Notes under the pieces: generated by a model | The model's input: the letters and a program-made list of their open reading frames with translations, nothing else | Databases searched by the model: none | Told to the model about the DNA's origin: nothing | Translations under genes and position numbers: made by a program | Source: Agaricus subrufescens | Lineage: Eukaryota; Basidiomycota; Agaricomycetes; Agaricales; Agaricaceae | NCBI GenBank assembly: GCA_029945375.1 | Contig: CM057057.1 | Location: forward strand, 2,666,001 to 2,730,000 | DNA: 64,000 nucleotides | Reading direction: 5' to 3' | Shown here: in pieces, positions 36,204-47,028 of the stretch | Numbering within the stretch: position 1 is the stretch's first letter | How the letters are laid out: the number at the start of each line of letters is the position of its first letter

Positions 36204-38830
36204 TTATAGTTTCGACTTGGCTGGCTTGGGCAATGAACGCGCTCTCTCCCGCAATACCCGCCGAAGCTAATTTGCGGTAAGAAAGACCAACACGATGCAT
36301 AAGAAACTTAACTCACAATTTTACCGGAGGGATTCTTGGGTATAACATCCAAAAACTCGACGCCTCCAGTCAGCCACTTATATTGAACTTTGGAATCGGC
36401 CACATGCTATCGAGGAACCGTCAGTATTTTTTTTTGGAGAGCAACATTTTAGGGTCCTAACCTTGAATATTGACTTCTTGAGTTCTTGTGCAGCGACTGG
36501 ATTGCCTTTGATACGATCCGCGGACCCACGCTGTAAAACAACATACGCCAATGGCAATTCTCCGCTATAGTCATCCCGAATTCCAACGACACAACAATCC
36601 GCGACATCCGGATGTAAAAGAAGATGACCTTCCAGCTCTGCGGGCGTAACTTGGAAGCCTTTAACCTTTAACACTTCCTGTCATAGCTCGTTCAGTCCCG
36701 TCAGACAAGGTCATAGGAGGTTGAAATACTTTGACACGGTCAACAACAAAAACCTCATTGTTGCGAATGACAACCACATCTCCGGTGTGAACCCAGAAGT
36801 CAATGAATGTTTGCTTCGTCCTGTACAAGATAGATTTATATGGGAAAATCTTGGTCATTGAATAGACTTACGCGGCTTCATTTTCAAGATAACCCAAAGC
36901 CATGGAGGGTCCGGAAACAATCAGTTCACCTTCTTCTCCCTCTCTAGCCATGGTTCCATCTGGTTTCATGACCCTAGCTTTGATTCCTGGAAGGAGCCTC
37001 CCACAACTTCCAACCGGTATATCCTTAGTGTCAGGTCGGAGGAAGGAGACAGTCGCAACCGTTTCAGTAAGCCCTAAATTAGACGAGTAATTAGCCTACA
37101 AAAAATATAATCGAATAAAGAGGCAGTTTACCGTAAGATTGACCAATTGTGGCGTTGGGAAAAATCTGCTTTACCGATGCACAGAGTTCACCGGATAAGG
37201 GTGCAGCACCCGACATACAAAGCTTGACATGACTGAAATCATACTTCTTGACGGCCTCGCTTTTACAGAGGAGAACTATCTGGGGTGGTACAAGCCTGAG
37301 TCCGACGGCATGAGCAACACTTACGGTGACCAAGAACTCTGAGGGCTTACAAGAGTATTGACACACGGTGCTTGTCAACATTTTGGAGGAATTTTCTGAA
37401 ATCAAACTTCGGGACGACGAGGATTGATGCCTGGAATAAAGATTAACGACCAAACCAAACATGCACTTGGATGGTTTACTCACGCCACAGAACAATTGCA
37501 AATGAAGCTACCAAACTATCAATATGGATCAGAATTCATCAGGACATGTTATTACTGACGAGCACGACAAGACCATATATGTCTTAAAGAACAATGTGAG
37601 TATTCAGTTATAATTTTTCGGGTGAATCAAAACTCACGGAAAAATGGTAAAACTGAATATTGTCATTAATAATCATCGTCAGCTATCGTGACAAATGAAT
37701 ATAAAGGATAAAAAGATTTACCTCCCATACCCACGTCTCCGGGGGCAATCATTTTGTTCGGCCACGAAGGATCATTGATCTTCCAATGAGCTGCAGTCTG
37801 AAGCAAATTCGCAATGACAGCGAAATGAGTTATTGCTACAGCCTAATTTCGGTTTTTAAATTATGATCTGTATCACTCGATACAAAATAATGTTACCTTA
37901 GGTGGTCCTTTCAGATAATAGTCAGAAAGAGAGTATAAAGGAAACATGAAAAAAAATGTACCTGTTGTACCACTGGATAGCGACAAAAAGGCAAGGGCCT
38001 TACGAGCTTCGCCCTTGGAAAGTCTGCTCTCTTCGAAAGGCTCCTTGGAACTTTCCGCAAAAGAAATTAACGAGTTCAAAGTTGGTATGTGATCAAATTT
38101 AGGATCTTGTAGAATAATAACCCTAGACTCAGGTATAACGTTCGTTTTGACGACTTTAAATACGGTATCTTGACAGAGAGAATGGGCAATAACAAGAGAA
38201 GCCTTAGTTAGTTTAATTTGATGCGCTAGTTCCTCTGATGTATAGAATGGATTTCCAGGTCTGTTCATATATCAGTCATTGTTTTCCGCTCGAGAACTTT
38301 TTGGCAGCGTACGTGACAATTGCTCCCAGAAGGTGGATGGCCCAAATAAGTACGGGGTAGTCTGCAATCTGCCTCGCATCACCTTTCTACGTGACAATCA
38401 AACCTTCCTACTTACCGACATCGTTGGGGCTAAAAATACAGACTTGACAGCAAAAGTCAGAGTTCTTCAGGTACGTTCTATAACGCCAGACGCACCAACG
38501 TCATCTTTGCCTATTACAGGATTTAGAAAAATCTACATTCATAAGTAAGCGGAGCTCGTACCAATATTCCACTTTAGTCGAAGAGCCTTGGCGAGGGCAT
38601 AACTTCTATGCTTGACCTAGAACCATGCGAAAATGAAAACTTCCGTATCTTCATGTAGCGAAGGGACTTGCCTCCTGCTCGAAAATGTTCCGTCCGGTCG
38701 CCTCCTCAATAAAGTATGGAATCTCAGGGCCGCGGCGTGGTTTGGTTACCACTGAAGTATCCCACATGAATTGGGGCACCGTAAGGTAGTCTGGGATAAA
38801 TGGCTCTGGTTCGTCGACGAAAAACTCCAT
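36204..38830 (-). CDS. 4-coumarate-CoA-ligase-like acyl-CoA synthetase, peroxisomal
   Basis: Start ATG is at 38830-38828 (MEFFVDEPEPFIPDYL), 74 nt upstream of a later in-frame Met, and stop TAA at 36206-36204. There are about a dozen short exons. Adenylate-forming motifs appear in order: LSLSSGTTGPPKAV (P-loop-like A3), FFHIYG, YGLTETVA (A5), HTGD (A7), VDRVKEVLKVKGFQVTPAE (A8) and PKNPSGKILRR (A10, with the catalytic Lys). The very C-terminus is AKSKL-stop, a textbook type 1 peroxisomal targeting signal. In fungi such enzymes activate fatty, phenylpropanoid or other carboxylic acids with ATP and CoA. The substrate cannot be told from sequence. The neighbours are housekeeping genes, so there is no biosynthetic-cluster context. 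Confidence 0.87.
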
Positions 38831-38953
38831 GGCAAGATGAGGTACGGAAGTGGGATGGGAGACGCAGGATTTTCAGTGGCTTTAAATAGCAAACATAGTA
38901 CGCGGTTTCACGCCGGATCTTGTCCGGCTTCCTTTTACAGCTTCGACCCTGAC
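38831..38953. promoter_or_regulatory. Divergent promoter of the acyl-CoA ligase and MED7
   Basis: The two opposing ATGs are 123 nt apart. A run tttaaatag (38880-38889) is the only TATA-like A/T stretch. Both genes must be driven from here. Confidence 0.4.
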
Positions 38954-40068
38954 ATGGAGGACGACGAGACTGAACTTCAAAATCCGTTCCCTTCCCCTCC
39001 CTCGCACTATACTAAATACACTACACATAATCTCAAGCTTTTATCTCTCCTACGCGAACGTTCTGGTGACGATGTTGCAGATGCTGACCAACGCCAAGTC
39101 CTATCGGATCAGTCAGAGGTTCCGGACTGGCAGCTCATCCAGCTTGAGAAACCACGCGTCGACTGGATACTTGACGAACCGGAAGCATATTACAATGTTT
39201 TTGGTGATACGTGGTTTGTGCGCCCCCTACTTTACATCGTCTTCATCAACTCATCGTTTATCTAGGTGAAAGAGAAAATACTGTCTCTCGCTGACTCTGG
39301 CGGGAACCAGTTATATCCCGAGGACCCAAAAGTTGGTAGGTGTACTCTCACATAGCTCGACAATGTTCTCAGTCTTATGATTCAGATCGGCGTCCTGCAC
39401 TACGATCGATCTTACGTTCGCTCTTGGTCACGTATTCGGCGCTGATGTCTTCATTACTTCTTCCCCCTCCTCCCCTCACCTCGGAAGCACCTCCAGAATG
39501 GCAGCGACATGTCGATTGGATCTCTGTTCTCACCACAAACTTGATGGCAGCTGCCAATGATCTTCGTCCCGTCCAGGTGAGGCGGCAAATTGTCCATCTG
39601 TGAAGTGCTCACAAAGGTCTCCCAGGCGAGGGCAAACTTGGAATCGATGATGCGCCGCCAACTTGAACTTCGAAAGGAAGAAACTAAAGCGATGCACGAG
39701 TAGTTATTTTCACTGACATTATGACGTCAGTGTATTTACGGTCTACTTGCAGGAAGTGTGACGCCCTTGAGGAGAAACTTCGAGAGATACGCATTTCCGT
39801 CGCGAACTTGCCGAATTACCCGACATACCTCACACAGGTGTGCATCCATTTGTCAATTGCTCAGCGAACGTCATAACGTATTCTTGACAGGCACCCAAAA
39901 CGACTAAAACAGAAGATCTGGTGATCCCGACAACATCTCTAGTGCCGGCACCATCTCAATCTGTAGGTGACCTAATTCACTCACGAATGTGCCCCTCTCA
40001 TTTGGTATCACTAGACCCAAGGCTTGACCGATATGGATGTACTCCTCTGGGCAGAACAAGCAGCATGA
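38954..40068 (+). CDS. MED7: Mediator complex subunit 7
   Basis: ATG is at 38954 (MEDDETELQNPFPSPPSHY) and stop TGA at 40066-40068, in about five exons. The Med7 hallmarks are the N-terminal PFPSPPSHYTKYTTHNLKLL, then WILDEPEAYYNVFGDTW, then NQLYPEDP, then RSILRSLLVTYSALMSSLL, then the C-terminal helical part with DLRPVQARANLESMMRRQLE and a coiled-coil KCDALEEKLREIR. Med7 is a hinge subunit of the Mediator middle module and pairs with Med21 and Med31. The last small exon encodes TQGLTDMDVLLWAEQAA. Confidence 0.88.
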
Positions 40069-40400
40069 ATGTAGATTATTAGTACTGCGTAGAATATGTT
40101 TAACTTGACATCGGGTTAATTAGACGTGAATTCTTATCAAGTTATGTATGTGATCACGAGTAACTAGGTCAAGCAGACCATACTGGCTTCAAAAATAACT
40201 GTTACACAAAAAGAACATGACAAAATCCTATCACCGACTAGTATATGGGCTGTAGGCATCTGCTTACGCAGAGGCTTGGTGGTTCAGACTCCAGAGCGGC
40301 TTCAATGGCTGGGGGTAGATCGGATCACGTGAGTGTACCCCGCGGGCTGAACAAAATACAAAACTCTTGTGCGTGACCTCATTTGTGCGGTATAGCTAGT
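40069..40400. other. Intergenic region with presumed U6 promoter
   Basis: This 332 nt spacer between MED7 and U6 must contain the U6 promoter and the MED7 3' UTR. A sequence ggttcagactcc at 40281-40292 resembles a B box with one extra base. No canonical TATA box sits 25-30 nt before the U6 start. No gene was seen. Confidence 0.4.
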
Positions 40401-40424
40401 GTCCCCTTCGGGGTGACATACGAA

Positions 40425-40455
<31 letters not shown>

Positions 40456-40520
40456 GGCCCCTGCACAAGGATGACACGCTTTTCCGGAGTGGTAGACCTA
40501 CGGGTCTCAATATTTATTTT
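40401..40520 (+). ncRNA. U6 spliceosomal snRNA
   Basis: The core is near-identical to U6 from yeast to human. The 5' stem-loop gtcccc-ttcg-gggtgac starts at 40401. Next come aattggaacgatacag, the invariant ACAGAGA box (40438-40444) and the AGC triad (40451-40453). The internal stem-loop strand gcccctgcacaaggatgac follows. The 3' part includes a further hairpin (gtagacctacgggtc) and ends in atttatttt-gtttt (40512-40525), a Pol III-type terminator. The core has no intron, unlike some basidiomycete U6 genes. The exact 3' end is estimated. Confidence 0.95.
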
Positions 40521-40639
40521 GTTTTAACTCTACCATCAACCCCTTCTAAGGCTGCCCTTGCAGATAAAGTCATTTACTCGATTTCTTGTTCGCTCAATTC
40601 AATTCGCGCATCACACTTTGTTGATCACTTCCTCTCATC

Positions 40640-41328
40640 ATGGCTACACGGCGAAGAATTGGTGTAAGCGCGGCTTCCACTGAAGCTGCCAGAAGACAAC
40701 TCATGCAACCAGTTCCATGTTGGGAACGCGTATTAGTGACTCCCGACATTGCGCCTCCTGGTTCTACCCTCAAAGTCTGGAAATGGGTCAAGACAGACAA
40801 AAGTCAGGTATGTTTTCATGCATCTCGTTCGGTACTCCTTGACAATATTTGATCTAGCATTTCAGTGACGACGAGGGAGGCGTAGATGATCCTCTAGCAC
40901 CTCTCCCAGATGAGCCCGAGGCGGCTGAAGGTGACGAAGAAATGGAACTCGAGGAAAATCCGGTCACGAAGACGACTATAGAAAGCACACCAGCAATTGG
41001 CGACGAGCCGTTATCTAAACCTGCTTCACCAAAACCCCAACTCAAAATGACATTATCAGGTGCTGATGATGGGGTGAACGTTGACGCGGTTACAGTTGGG
41101 CTTGACGCGTCGTTGAAGCCTATTGTAGATGCTGATATGCATGGCATGGACGGGAAAGATACTGGAGTGACTCCCGACGTGGGTGCAGGCCTGGATATCA
41201 GCGCACTTGGTCCTGATGACTTGGGCCTCGACGGGGATGTTCTCGCACAAATGGATGTTTCGGATGGGCTGGTCGGAGGCTCTCTGCTAGACCAAGCTGA
41301 TGATCCTTTTGGCCCAGGAGTAGCGTAA
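40640..41328 (+). CDS. BCL7-like acidic protein
   Basis: ATG is at 40640 (MATRRRIGVSAAS) and stop TAA at 41326-41328. One intron (about 40808-40857) joins KTDKSQ to HFSDDEGG. Near the N-terminus the pattern CWERVLVT-x(9)-TLKVWKWVKTD resembles the conserved BCL7 N-terminal block of animals (WEKKWVTVGDTSLRIYKWV), a motif in SWI/SNF-associated proteins. The rest is acidic and low-complexity (GLDxxLxPxVDAD, GPDDLGLDGD). The resemblance rests on about 25 residues, so the family call is tentative; the gene itself is well supported. A role in chromatin remodelling would be inference. It begins only 120 nt after the U6 gene. Confidence 0.6.
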
Positions 41329-42106
41329 AGACCTCTCTTTACAATGAGGTGAGTATCTCCATCTTTCCGCGTGCAATATTAATTCAGCAGACATCGTAGA
41401 TTCTGTATATGCTTTCTATTCAGTCTCTATTTATCGTTGTTCGCGCAAATCTGTCTGCTCAGACGCAGGGTGTTCAGTTGTCAAATTGTTTAATATGCTA
41501 CGCTTACTGCAGATTACCTGTGGACGTGATTCTCGAACGTAAACTGCCGTCGCGGAATGTAGGAGCTCGTCCCGGTTAGCAGCTCGTGCGGGCGAATGAA
41601 GGAGTGACGCGAGCGACCAATGTAAAGCAATGGGATATTTATCAGGATTCGCCCCACTAAATGCTCTTGCTACACATCCCGCTCCTGAAGGATTAAAGGT
41701 GCTGTCTCTGTCTAGAAAAGTTCGAGTGCGCAGCTTTTCGAGAGGGTGCAGCGGTAAAATGCCTGTTTTATTAAACCGCGATATAGTTGACTTATCTTGA
41801 AGCCGGTTTCGCTGTTTTACTATGAACCATACGACCCACCTGATAACGGTGTAATATAATAATTGAATATGACCACTCAGGCTGTGGAACTTTCAGTATC
41901 TTTTAAACAGAACTATCTAGTAGTTTCTGCTGCGGGACGGGCGGGCGTTAAGCAACGTTTATTCAATAGCCGTAGTTCGTGGGGAAGAGAAGCACGGTGC
42001 CGCGGGAAATCCCTGAACTTTAAGATCTGGGCCGCGCAAGTCATTCAGTGGTTCCTCTCTCTCACCTCGATTCCTAACGCGCTTGTCAAAGCTACGAATT
42101 GAAATT
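41329..42106. other. Intergenic region
   Basis: About 780 nt with no supported gene. It contains the 3' end of the BCL7-like gene and the promoter of the Lnt-like gene. The ORF 41863-42102 lacks codon or family support. Confidence 0.45.
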
Positions 42107-43864
42107 ATGGCGAGAAGCCTACAAACGGTCCATCACGACCACCCCCACACCCTTTTCATTACTTTTCTTGGAGTACTTGCGATATTCTCAATGAGTCCCA
42201 CTCCAGGAATGGTCCCCATGGTCTTAACTCTCTCTCTGCTCCGGGTTTATTCTAGGAAGATATTTCCACCACATGCCCCTCATAAGGCCAGACGTGCCGT
42301 GGCACTCTGTGTGGCTCTCGCCATTGGTGGGTCTTTACCAAAGCTCACAGCATCCATGGACGCCCTGTCCCAACGGTTCACACCCATCACGCTTTTGTTT
42401 GGGCTCTCCTCCTTTACCTCCGCGTTGATTATCCTAGCATTCTGTTTAGAGTATTATTTTAGTACTCGCGCCCGGTCCCACACAACCAGGCTATTACTCT
42501 TCCCTGCCATCTGGGTTGTCTTGTGGGCTGCCGTGGCGGCCGTCAGCCCAATTGGCACATTGTCCATTTGGAGCCCAGTTGAGGGAACTGGGGCATATGA
42601 TTGGTTGGTCCCATGGCTCAGCGGACCATATGCTCTCAACTGGGTAGTAGCTGCATGGGCTACGGTCCTGTCTGAATCTATCATGTCGTTGTATATGGGA
42701 CCTGACAACGGGGACGACCACCATTCTCATGCAACAAACGGCATACCCAGCAATCTGACAGCAGATAACAAGACTGCGCTTTTTGCAACGGCACTCGTTC
42801 TCCTTGCCATCCCTTCATATATCGGAAACACCCTTCCCCTACCTCTTGGAGATGTCAGCAAGGCAACACCGCTTGTTGTCGGATGCGCTTTACCAACTGT
42901 TGACGAGTATAAGGTGCCTGAGTTCAAATTTCACCACTTCCTGGACGAAAGCAAGAGGCTGGACAACACAGCCAATTTTATCCTTTGGCCTGAAGGTGCT
43001 GTCCGCTTCGACTCTGAGAAGGAAAGGAACGATTCCCTAGCGGAGGTACAAAAGAAGATCTTCCATGCATTTGTTGGAGTTTCCTTTGAGGAAACCATTG
43101 AAGATACCGAGAACTCCAACAACAGGCATGGTGTCAAACGCACTGGTATTGCTATTGTTTCTAACCGGAGCACAACACCCCACCTACTATACTACAAGCA
43201 GCACCTCGTTCCTAGTAGGTTTTCCTTCCTTTCAAAGGCAGATTTTGGAGTTCTGATGATAGCCACAGTTGCCGAGTCCTTCTCCCTCGTTCACTCGGCG
43301 GAATCCCCAACTACCTTCTCAGCAGAGATAACCTACCCCAAACGAATCCCAGTACCTGGTCACAAACGAGAAATACCAGTGACAGCTTCCATTTGCCTCG
43401 ACTTCTCTGCGCCCTCCCAATTTATGGACCTTGAGGTGAGGCCGGGTTTGATATTGGCACCAGCCCGCACTTGGGATGTGACGGTTGGGTACACGATGTG
43501 GAAGCAGGCGTCGCAAAGAGCTCACGAGATCAGAAGCACTGTTCTTTGGTGCGACGGGGGTGACGGTGGTGTCAGTGGCGTAGCCGGGCACGGATACAAC
43601 GAGGTGGTCCAAGTAGGTTCCGGTTCTTGGCTTCGCACCATCGCTCTGGAATTTCCTTTTAATGAGAACAGCCGTACCATGTACGCACGCTACGGCAAGG
43701 TGGTTCTTTTGGTGTTCATTGCGGTGGCGGCTGGTGTTCCCATTGGAACAGTTGGAAGCTTGGTGGGTTCTAACATGATGCAACGGGGGGGACGCCTCGC
43801 GCATTATGTGACCGAGCGCTTTAGAAGAAGAACTGGAACAGCTGAGAATTTAATTGATGTTTGA
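42107..43864 (+). CDS. Apolipoprotein N-acyltransferase-like membrane protein (nitrilase fold)
   Basis: This is a single intronless ORF of 585 residues. The true ATG is 42107 (MARSLQTVHHD); an upstream in-frame extension begins at TTG. Six or seven hydrophobic helices (residues about 15-235) precede a carbon-nitrogen-hydrolase-like domain, and a last helix (VVLLVFIAVAAGVPIGTVGS) precedes a basic tail. This is the layout of bacterial Lnt. The three catalytic residues of Lnt have counterparts: Glu at residue 296 in LWPEGAV, Lys at 364 in YYKQHLVP (Lnt has KRHLVP) and Cys at 430 in ICLDFSAP. Lnt transfers an acyl chain to the N-terminal Cys of lipoproteins; fungi have no such bacterial lipoproteins, so the substrate here is unknown. 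An amide-forming or hydrolysing membrane enzyme is the safest description. Confidence 0.8.
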   Translation: MARSLQTVHHDHPHTLFITFLGVLAIFSMSPTPGMVPMVLTLSLLRVYSRKIFPPHAPHKARRAVALCVALAIGGSLPKLTASMDALSQRFTPITLLFGLSSFTSALIILAFCLEYYFSTRARSHTTRLLLFPAIWVVLWAAVAAVSPIGTLSIWSPVEGTGAYDWLVPWLSGPYALNWVVAAWATVLSESIMSLYMGPDNGDDHHSHATNGIPSNLTADNKTALFATALVLLAIPSYIGNTLPLPLGDVSKATPLVVGCALPTVDEYKVPEFKFHHFLDESKRLDNTANFILWPEGAVRFDSEKERNDSLAEVQKKIFHAFVGVSFEETIEDTENSNNRHGVKRTGIAIVSNRSTTPHLLYYKQHLVPSRFSFLSKADFGVLMIATVAESFSLVHSAESPTTFSAEITYPKRIPVPGHKREIPVTASICLDFSAPSQFMDLEVRPGLILAPARTWDVTVGYTMWKQASQRAHEIRSTVLWCDGGDGGVSGVAGHGYNEVVQVGSGSWLRTIALEFPFNENSRTMYARYGKVVLLVFIAVAAGVPIGTVGSLVGSNMMQRGGRLAHYVTERFRRRTGTAENLIDV

Positions 43865-44298
43865 ATGCTATTTTTGGCCCCTAGTATTTTTTGCGCGCTT
43901 CATGTTTTTGTCCGTGACGGTTATGAAAACCGGTAGTGTGTATGTCGCTTCTGAACTGAGCTACCACCGTAAATGAACCTCTCATATAACGTTCCCCGGA
44001 CGCAATCGTTGGAGAAGAGTAATGAACGTACAGAACATGCGGAGGCCATGCGTCTGATCTTCGATCAGTCGGGTGATTATGAGTTGGGCCCTTGGAACTG
44101 ATGTCATCTCTATGGGATTCGTGATAATGATCGGGCACTGGGACGTAGATAGCGAGGACGGCCAGAGGGCCGAACAATAGGCGAGAGCAGTAAAGATGTA
44201 TAGCTGATCCGATGGCACGAGAAACAAGCAGAGAGGGAGGGACTATGGGCGCACCAGAACATGAAGGGTGCGGCCACGAGGCAGACCGATCTGGATAA
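43865..44298. other. Intergenic region
   Basis: About 430 nt with no supported gene on the plus strand. A long minus-strand open frame (43881-44426) covers it but shows no recognisable family and is regarded as chance. Confidence 0.4.
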
Positions 44299-46514
44299 TC
44301 AAGAAGAGTAGAGTTTGCGCCGACACGCCGATTCCTGCATTTCCGTCCACAAAAAGTAGGCTCATTCCAATCTCCATTTCCCCACAAGTCCGCTTCAAGG
44401 GCTTGCTGGGTCACCACGTCGCGCACTCGTACTCTCTTCCGGTCGAAGTTAGCTCAAGGCCTTCGTGGCTCTCTGCGCAGCTCGACGGACAAGCACCCTT
44501 CGGTGTTCTCTGCACCCGGTCCGGGCAAATCGCAGGGTCTCGACAGCCCCGGTGCAGAGGACTTTCATATTATCACCAGGGACGAAATCCACCCAGGTGC
44601 CTCTCTGAGCAGTGCCCCAGAGATCCCTCGCCCCCGTCGCCGCCGTGGGCGTCGAAACGCATCGACACAGCTACGGTCTTCGGAAGGCACACCCCATCTT
44701 CGGAACCGCCCGAGTGATATTTCGGACCTCACCACTCGCTTTCCACAGCCGCCATCCTACATTCCTCTGCCCGGTACGTGTCCTCTCTTGCACTGCCCGC
44801 GCTCCGTCTCATCACTCTCCCAGGGACAAAGCCGTTTCCCCGCCCCTTTCCGTCCGTCCAACAGGAGTCCCATCGGGTTTTGCCAGAGCCTTCGCCACCG
44901 CAGAACAGGTTCAAAGGCCTCTTCCGCAAACTCGCCCAGAAATTCTCCAAAAAACAGTCATCTCCCACTGTCCCTCCCGCCCCGCAACCCGCTCGCGTCT
45001 ACGAAGAGTTTGTTGACCCGAGTCAGCTTCGGGATTCCCCCAGCCCCAAACCGCACTTTGGCTACATCACTGGTCGTCGTCGATCTTCCCTAACACCCCC
45101 CACCCCCGCTTGGTTGAGTCGTAACGTACCACTATCTCCTCCTTCTCCTCGCCAAAATTCTTACGCCGAGTTTACCGGAAGTCTTGGGGAGAACCACTCT
45201 TTTGCTATCCACTCGACTCTTCCACCTCCAGGTCTAAGTGGTAGAGTCCCTCGTCCCTTTCCAAATAAAGTTCATATCTCCCCCATCCCTCCAACTTCGC
45301 CGTTATTAGCGCCTCCATCACCTGTGTTAAGTGAGAAACGCTCTTCTGCTTCACCAACTTCTCGTCCATATCGACAATTTCGCCCCCCTACCCCATCTAC
45401 AAACCATCGGCGGCGTACTCGTGCCCCTTCAGCCCCAGAGGAACATATCCCTGATCCTCAACCCATCGTCCACCAGCGTAGCATCTCCTCTCCACAACCT
45501 CATTCTCATCCCCAGGGCCATCGTTCCCGGTCTACGGTAAGCAAACAACGTATATCCTCGATTACTTCCTAACGCCGGCAACCAGACTCCCCTCTCATAC
45601 GCTTCATTAACGCGACAAGCAGAAGACTCTGCCTTTGTTTATCCCTCGCAAACAGACAGCCAGCCTACTAATTTCCCCGTTTCTCAATCTCATCAACTTA
45701 CTGCTCTCTCATTCGGAACAAATATCATGGATTTCGGCATGGAACATCATCCCATGGGTGTCCATTCACCAATGCACCCGTCAATGAGCCCAGGATCATC
45801 GATGGGACACCGTTCTCCTCCATTACACCGTCACCAATCACCAATGGAAGAACATCCACCCATGGATTATTCCGGCAAACGTACGGATGTTGTTGACGCT
45901 GGTGGTGAATTTGATTATTCTGGTATGCAGTGGTTTTCAGATCCTCCAGAGCGACCTCAGGTACGGGCTGATCAATGTTTCTTTTTTTTTTTGTCAGTTG
46001 TTGATGTTGAAGATGCTAATTACTAGCCTCCACCCGTCCAACAACCCGCCGAAGCTTATGTTCCTCCTCCTGAGGTGATTGAACAGAATGAGGCGTTTCA
46101 ATTTGCACTGAGCATATCAACGAACGAGTTGTATGCCCGTTATAAACAATATGGCCAGGTAAATAGGCCCCTCAGTTTAACTTTTCCTGCTGTACCACAT
46201 AAAGCTTACACACTGTGTGTTTCCCCTCCTTTTTTTTCTAGCTGGGCGTCCTGGCGTGGATATCCGAATTTTCAGAACTAATAGACAACCTTAAAGAACT
46301 TGGTTTCAAAGGAAACATGTTCGTGTCGACCCGTTCTCAAGCCCTCAAAGCTTGTGAAGATCTACTTCAACTCAAACTCGATGTCAAAATGCAGATTATT
46401 GTCATGTACCTGAGCGCACAGGTGGCTCGGTTACGAAGATTTTTGGATGGAGATAAACAGTGGGATGATTACCCCACACCGACATTCCCTTTGGAACCGT
46501 CACAGTATACATAA
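44299..46514 (+). CDS. Conserved agaricomycete protein of unknown function
   Basis: The start is not resolved. The frame is open from 44299 but has no ATG before the first clear exon, so an upstream exon is likely. Followed exons are: up to about 44773 (ending YIPLPG), then TKPFPRPFPSVQQ with NRFKGLFRKLAQKFSKK, to 45537; then ACT CCC from about 45588 (YASLTRQAEDSAF) to 45960; then PPPVQQPAEAYV to 46158; and the last exon to the TAA at 46512-46514. The first two thirds are Ser/Pro-rich and disordered. The C-terminal 100 residues look folded: FALSISTNELYARYKQYGQ, WISEFSELIDNLKELGFKG, VKMQIIVMYLSAQVARLRRF. No family name is known to me for it. It is not an enzyme by any visible motif. Confidence 0.65.
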
Positions 46515-47028
46515 CGAACACTTTTGATCGACAGTGAAAGAATCATCTATAACCTCTCAATCTTTTACTTTTTTTTTCTTTTTGCGTTATCTTTTGATTT
46601 TTTGCTCTTTTCTTATCTCACCGTTATCACAGAGTTACCTCCTCCGCAGCCTTATTAAAGAACATGCATCACATTCAACTTCTTTTCATGTTATCACTCT
46701 CCGCGTTATCCATTTTCGTAGACTTGTACTTGTATGATGATTAAATCAAAATAAATCATGAAAACCACTTATTGGATATCATGGCACAATGAAAAAGAAA
46801 ATGAGAATTGCTGTAAATGGAGCAGGTACGTTAAAAAAAAATACATCAATAATGTCCACTGGTAGCACTGCTAAATAGAAAAGAGATATGGATGAATACA
46901 ACATGAGAACCCCAAATCCATAAGATAGTGAAGTAAAGATATAGAATCAAAAAAAATCAGAAGAAAAAATATGCACAAATGCAAAAAAGAAACGATCCAA
47001 GCGGTATAAGGATGGGTAATAGTGGAAG
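46515..47028. terminator. Convergent 3' region, A/T-rich
   Basis: About 510 nt between two converging stop codons, with long T-runs on the left (46560-46620) and A-runs on the right (46830-46990), matching two facing 3' UTRs. No gene was seen. Confidence 0.45.

Noticed and set aside
40281..40292. B-box-like sequence ggttcagactcc suggesting a tRNA
   Set aside because: It has one base more than the B-box consensus, and no A box or cloverleaf could be drawn. Its relevance to U6 transcription is unproven.
42083..42106. Upstream start for the Lnt-like protein
   Set aside because: The first codon would be TTG. The ATG at 42107 is the first real start in frame.
43881..44426. 181-codon minus-strand ORF
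   Set aside because: No domain, no neighbouring exons with proper borders that extend it, and overlap with the 5' end of a better-supported plus-strand gene.
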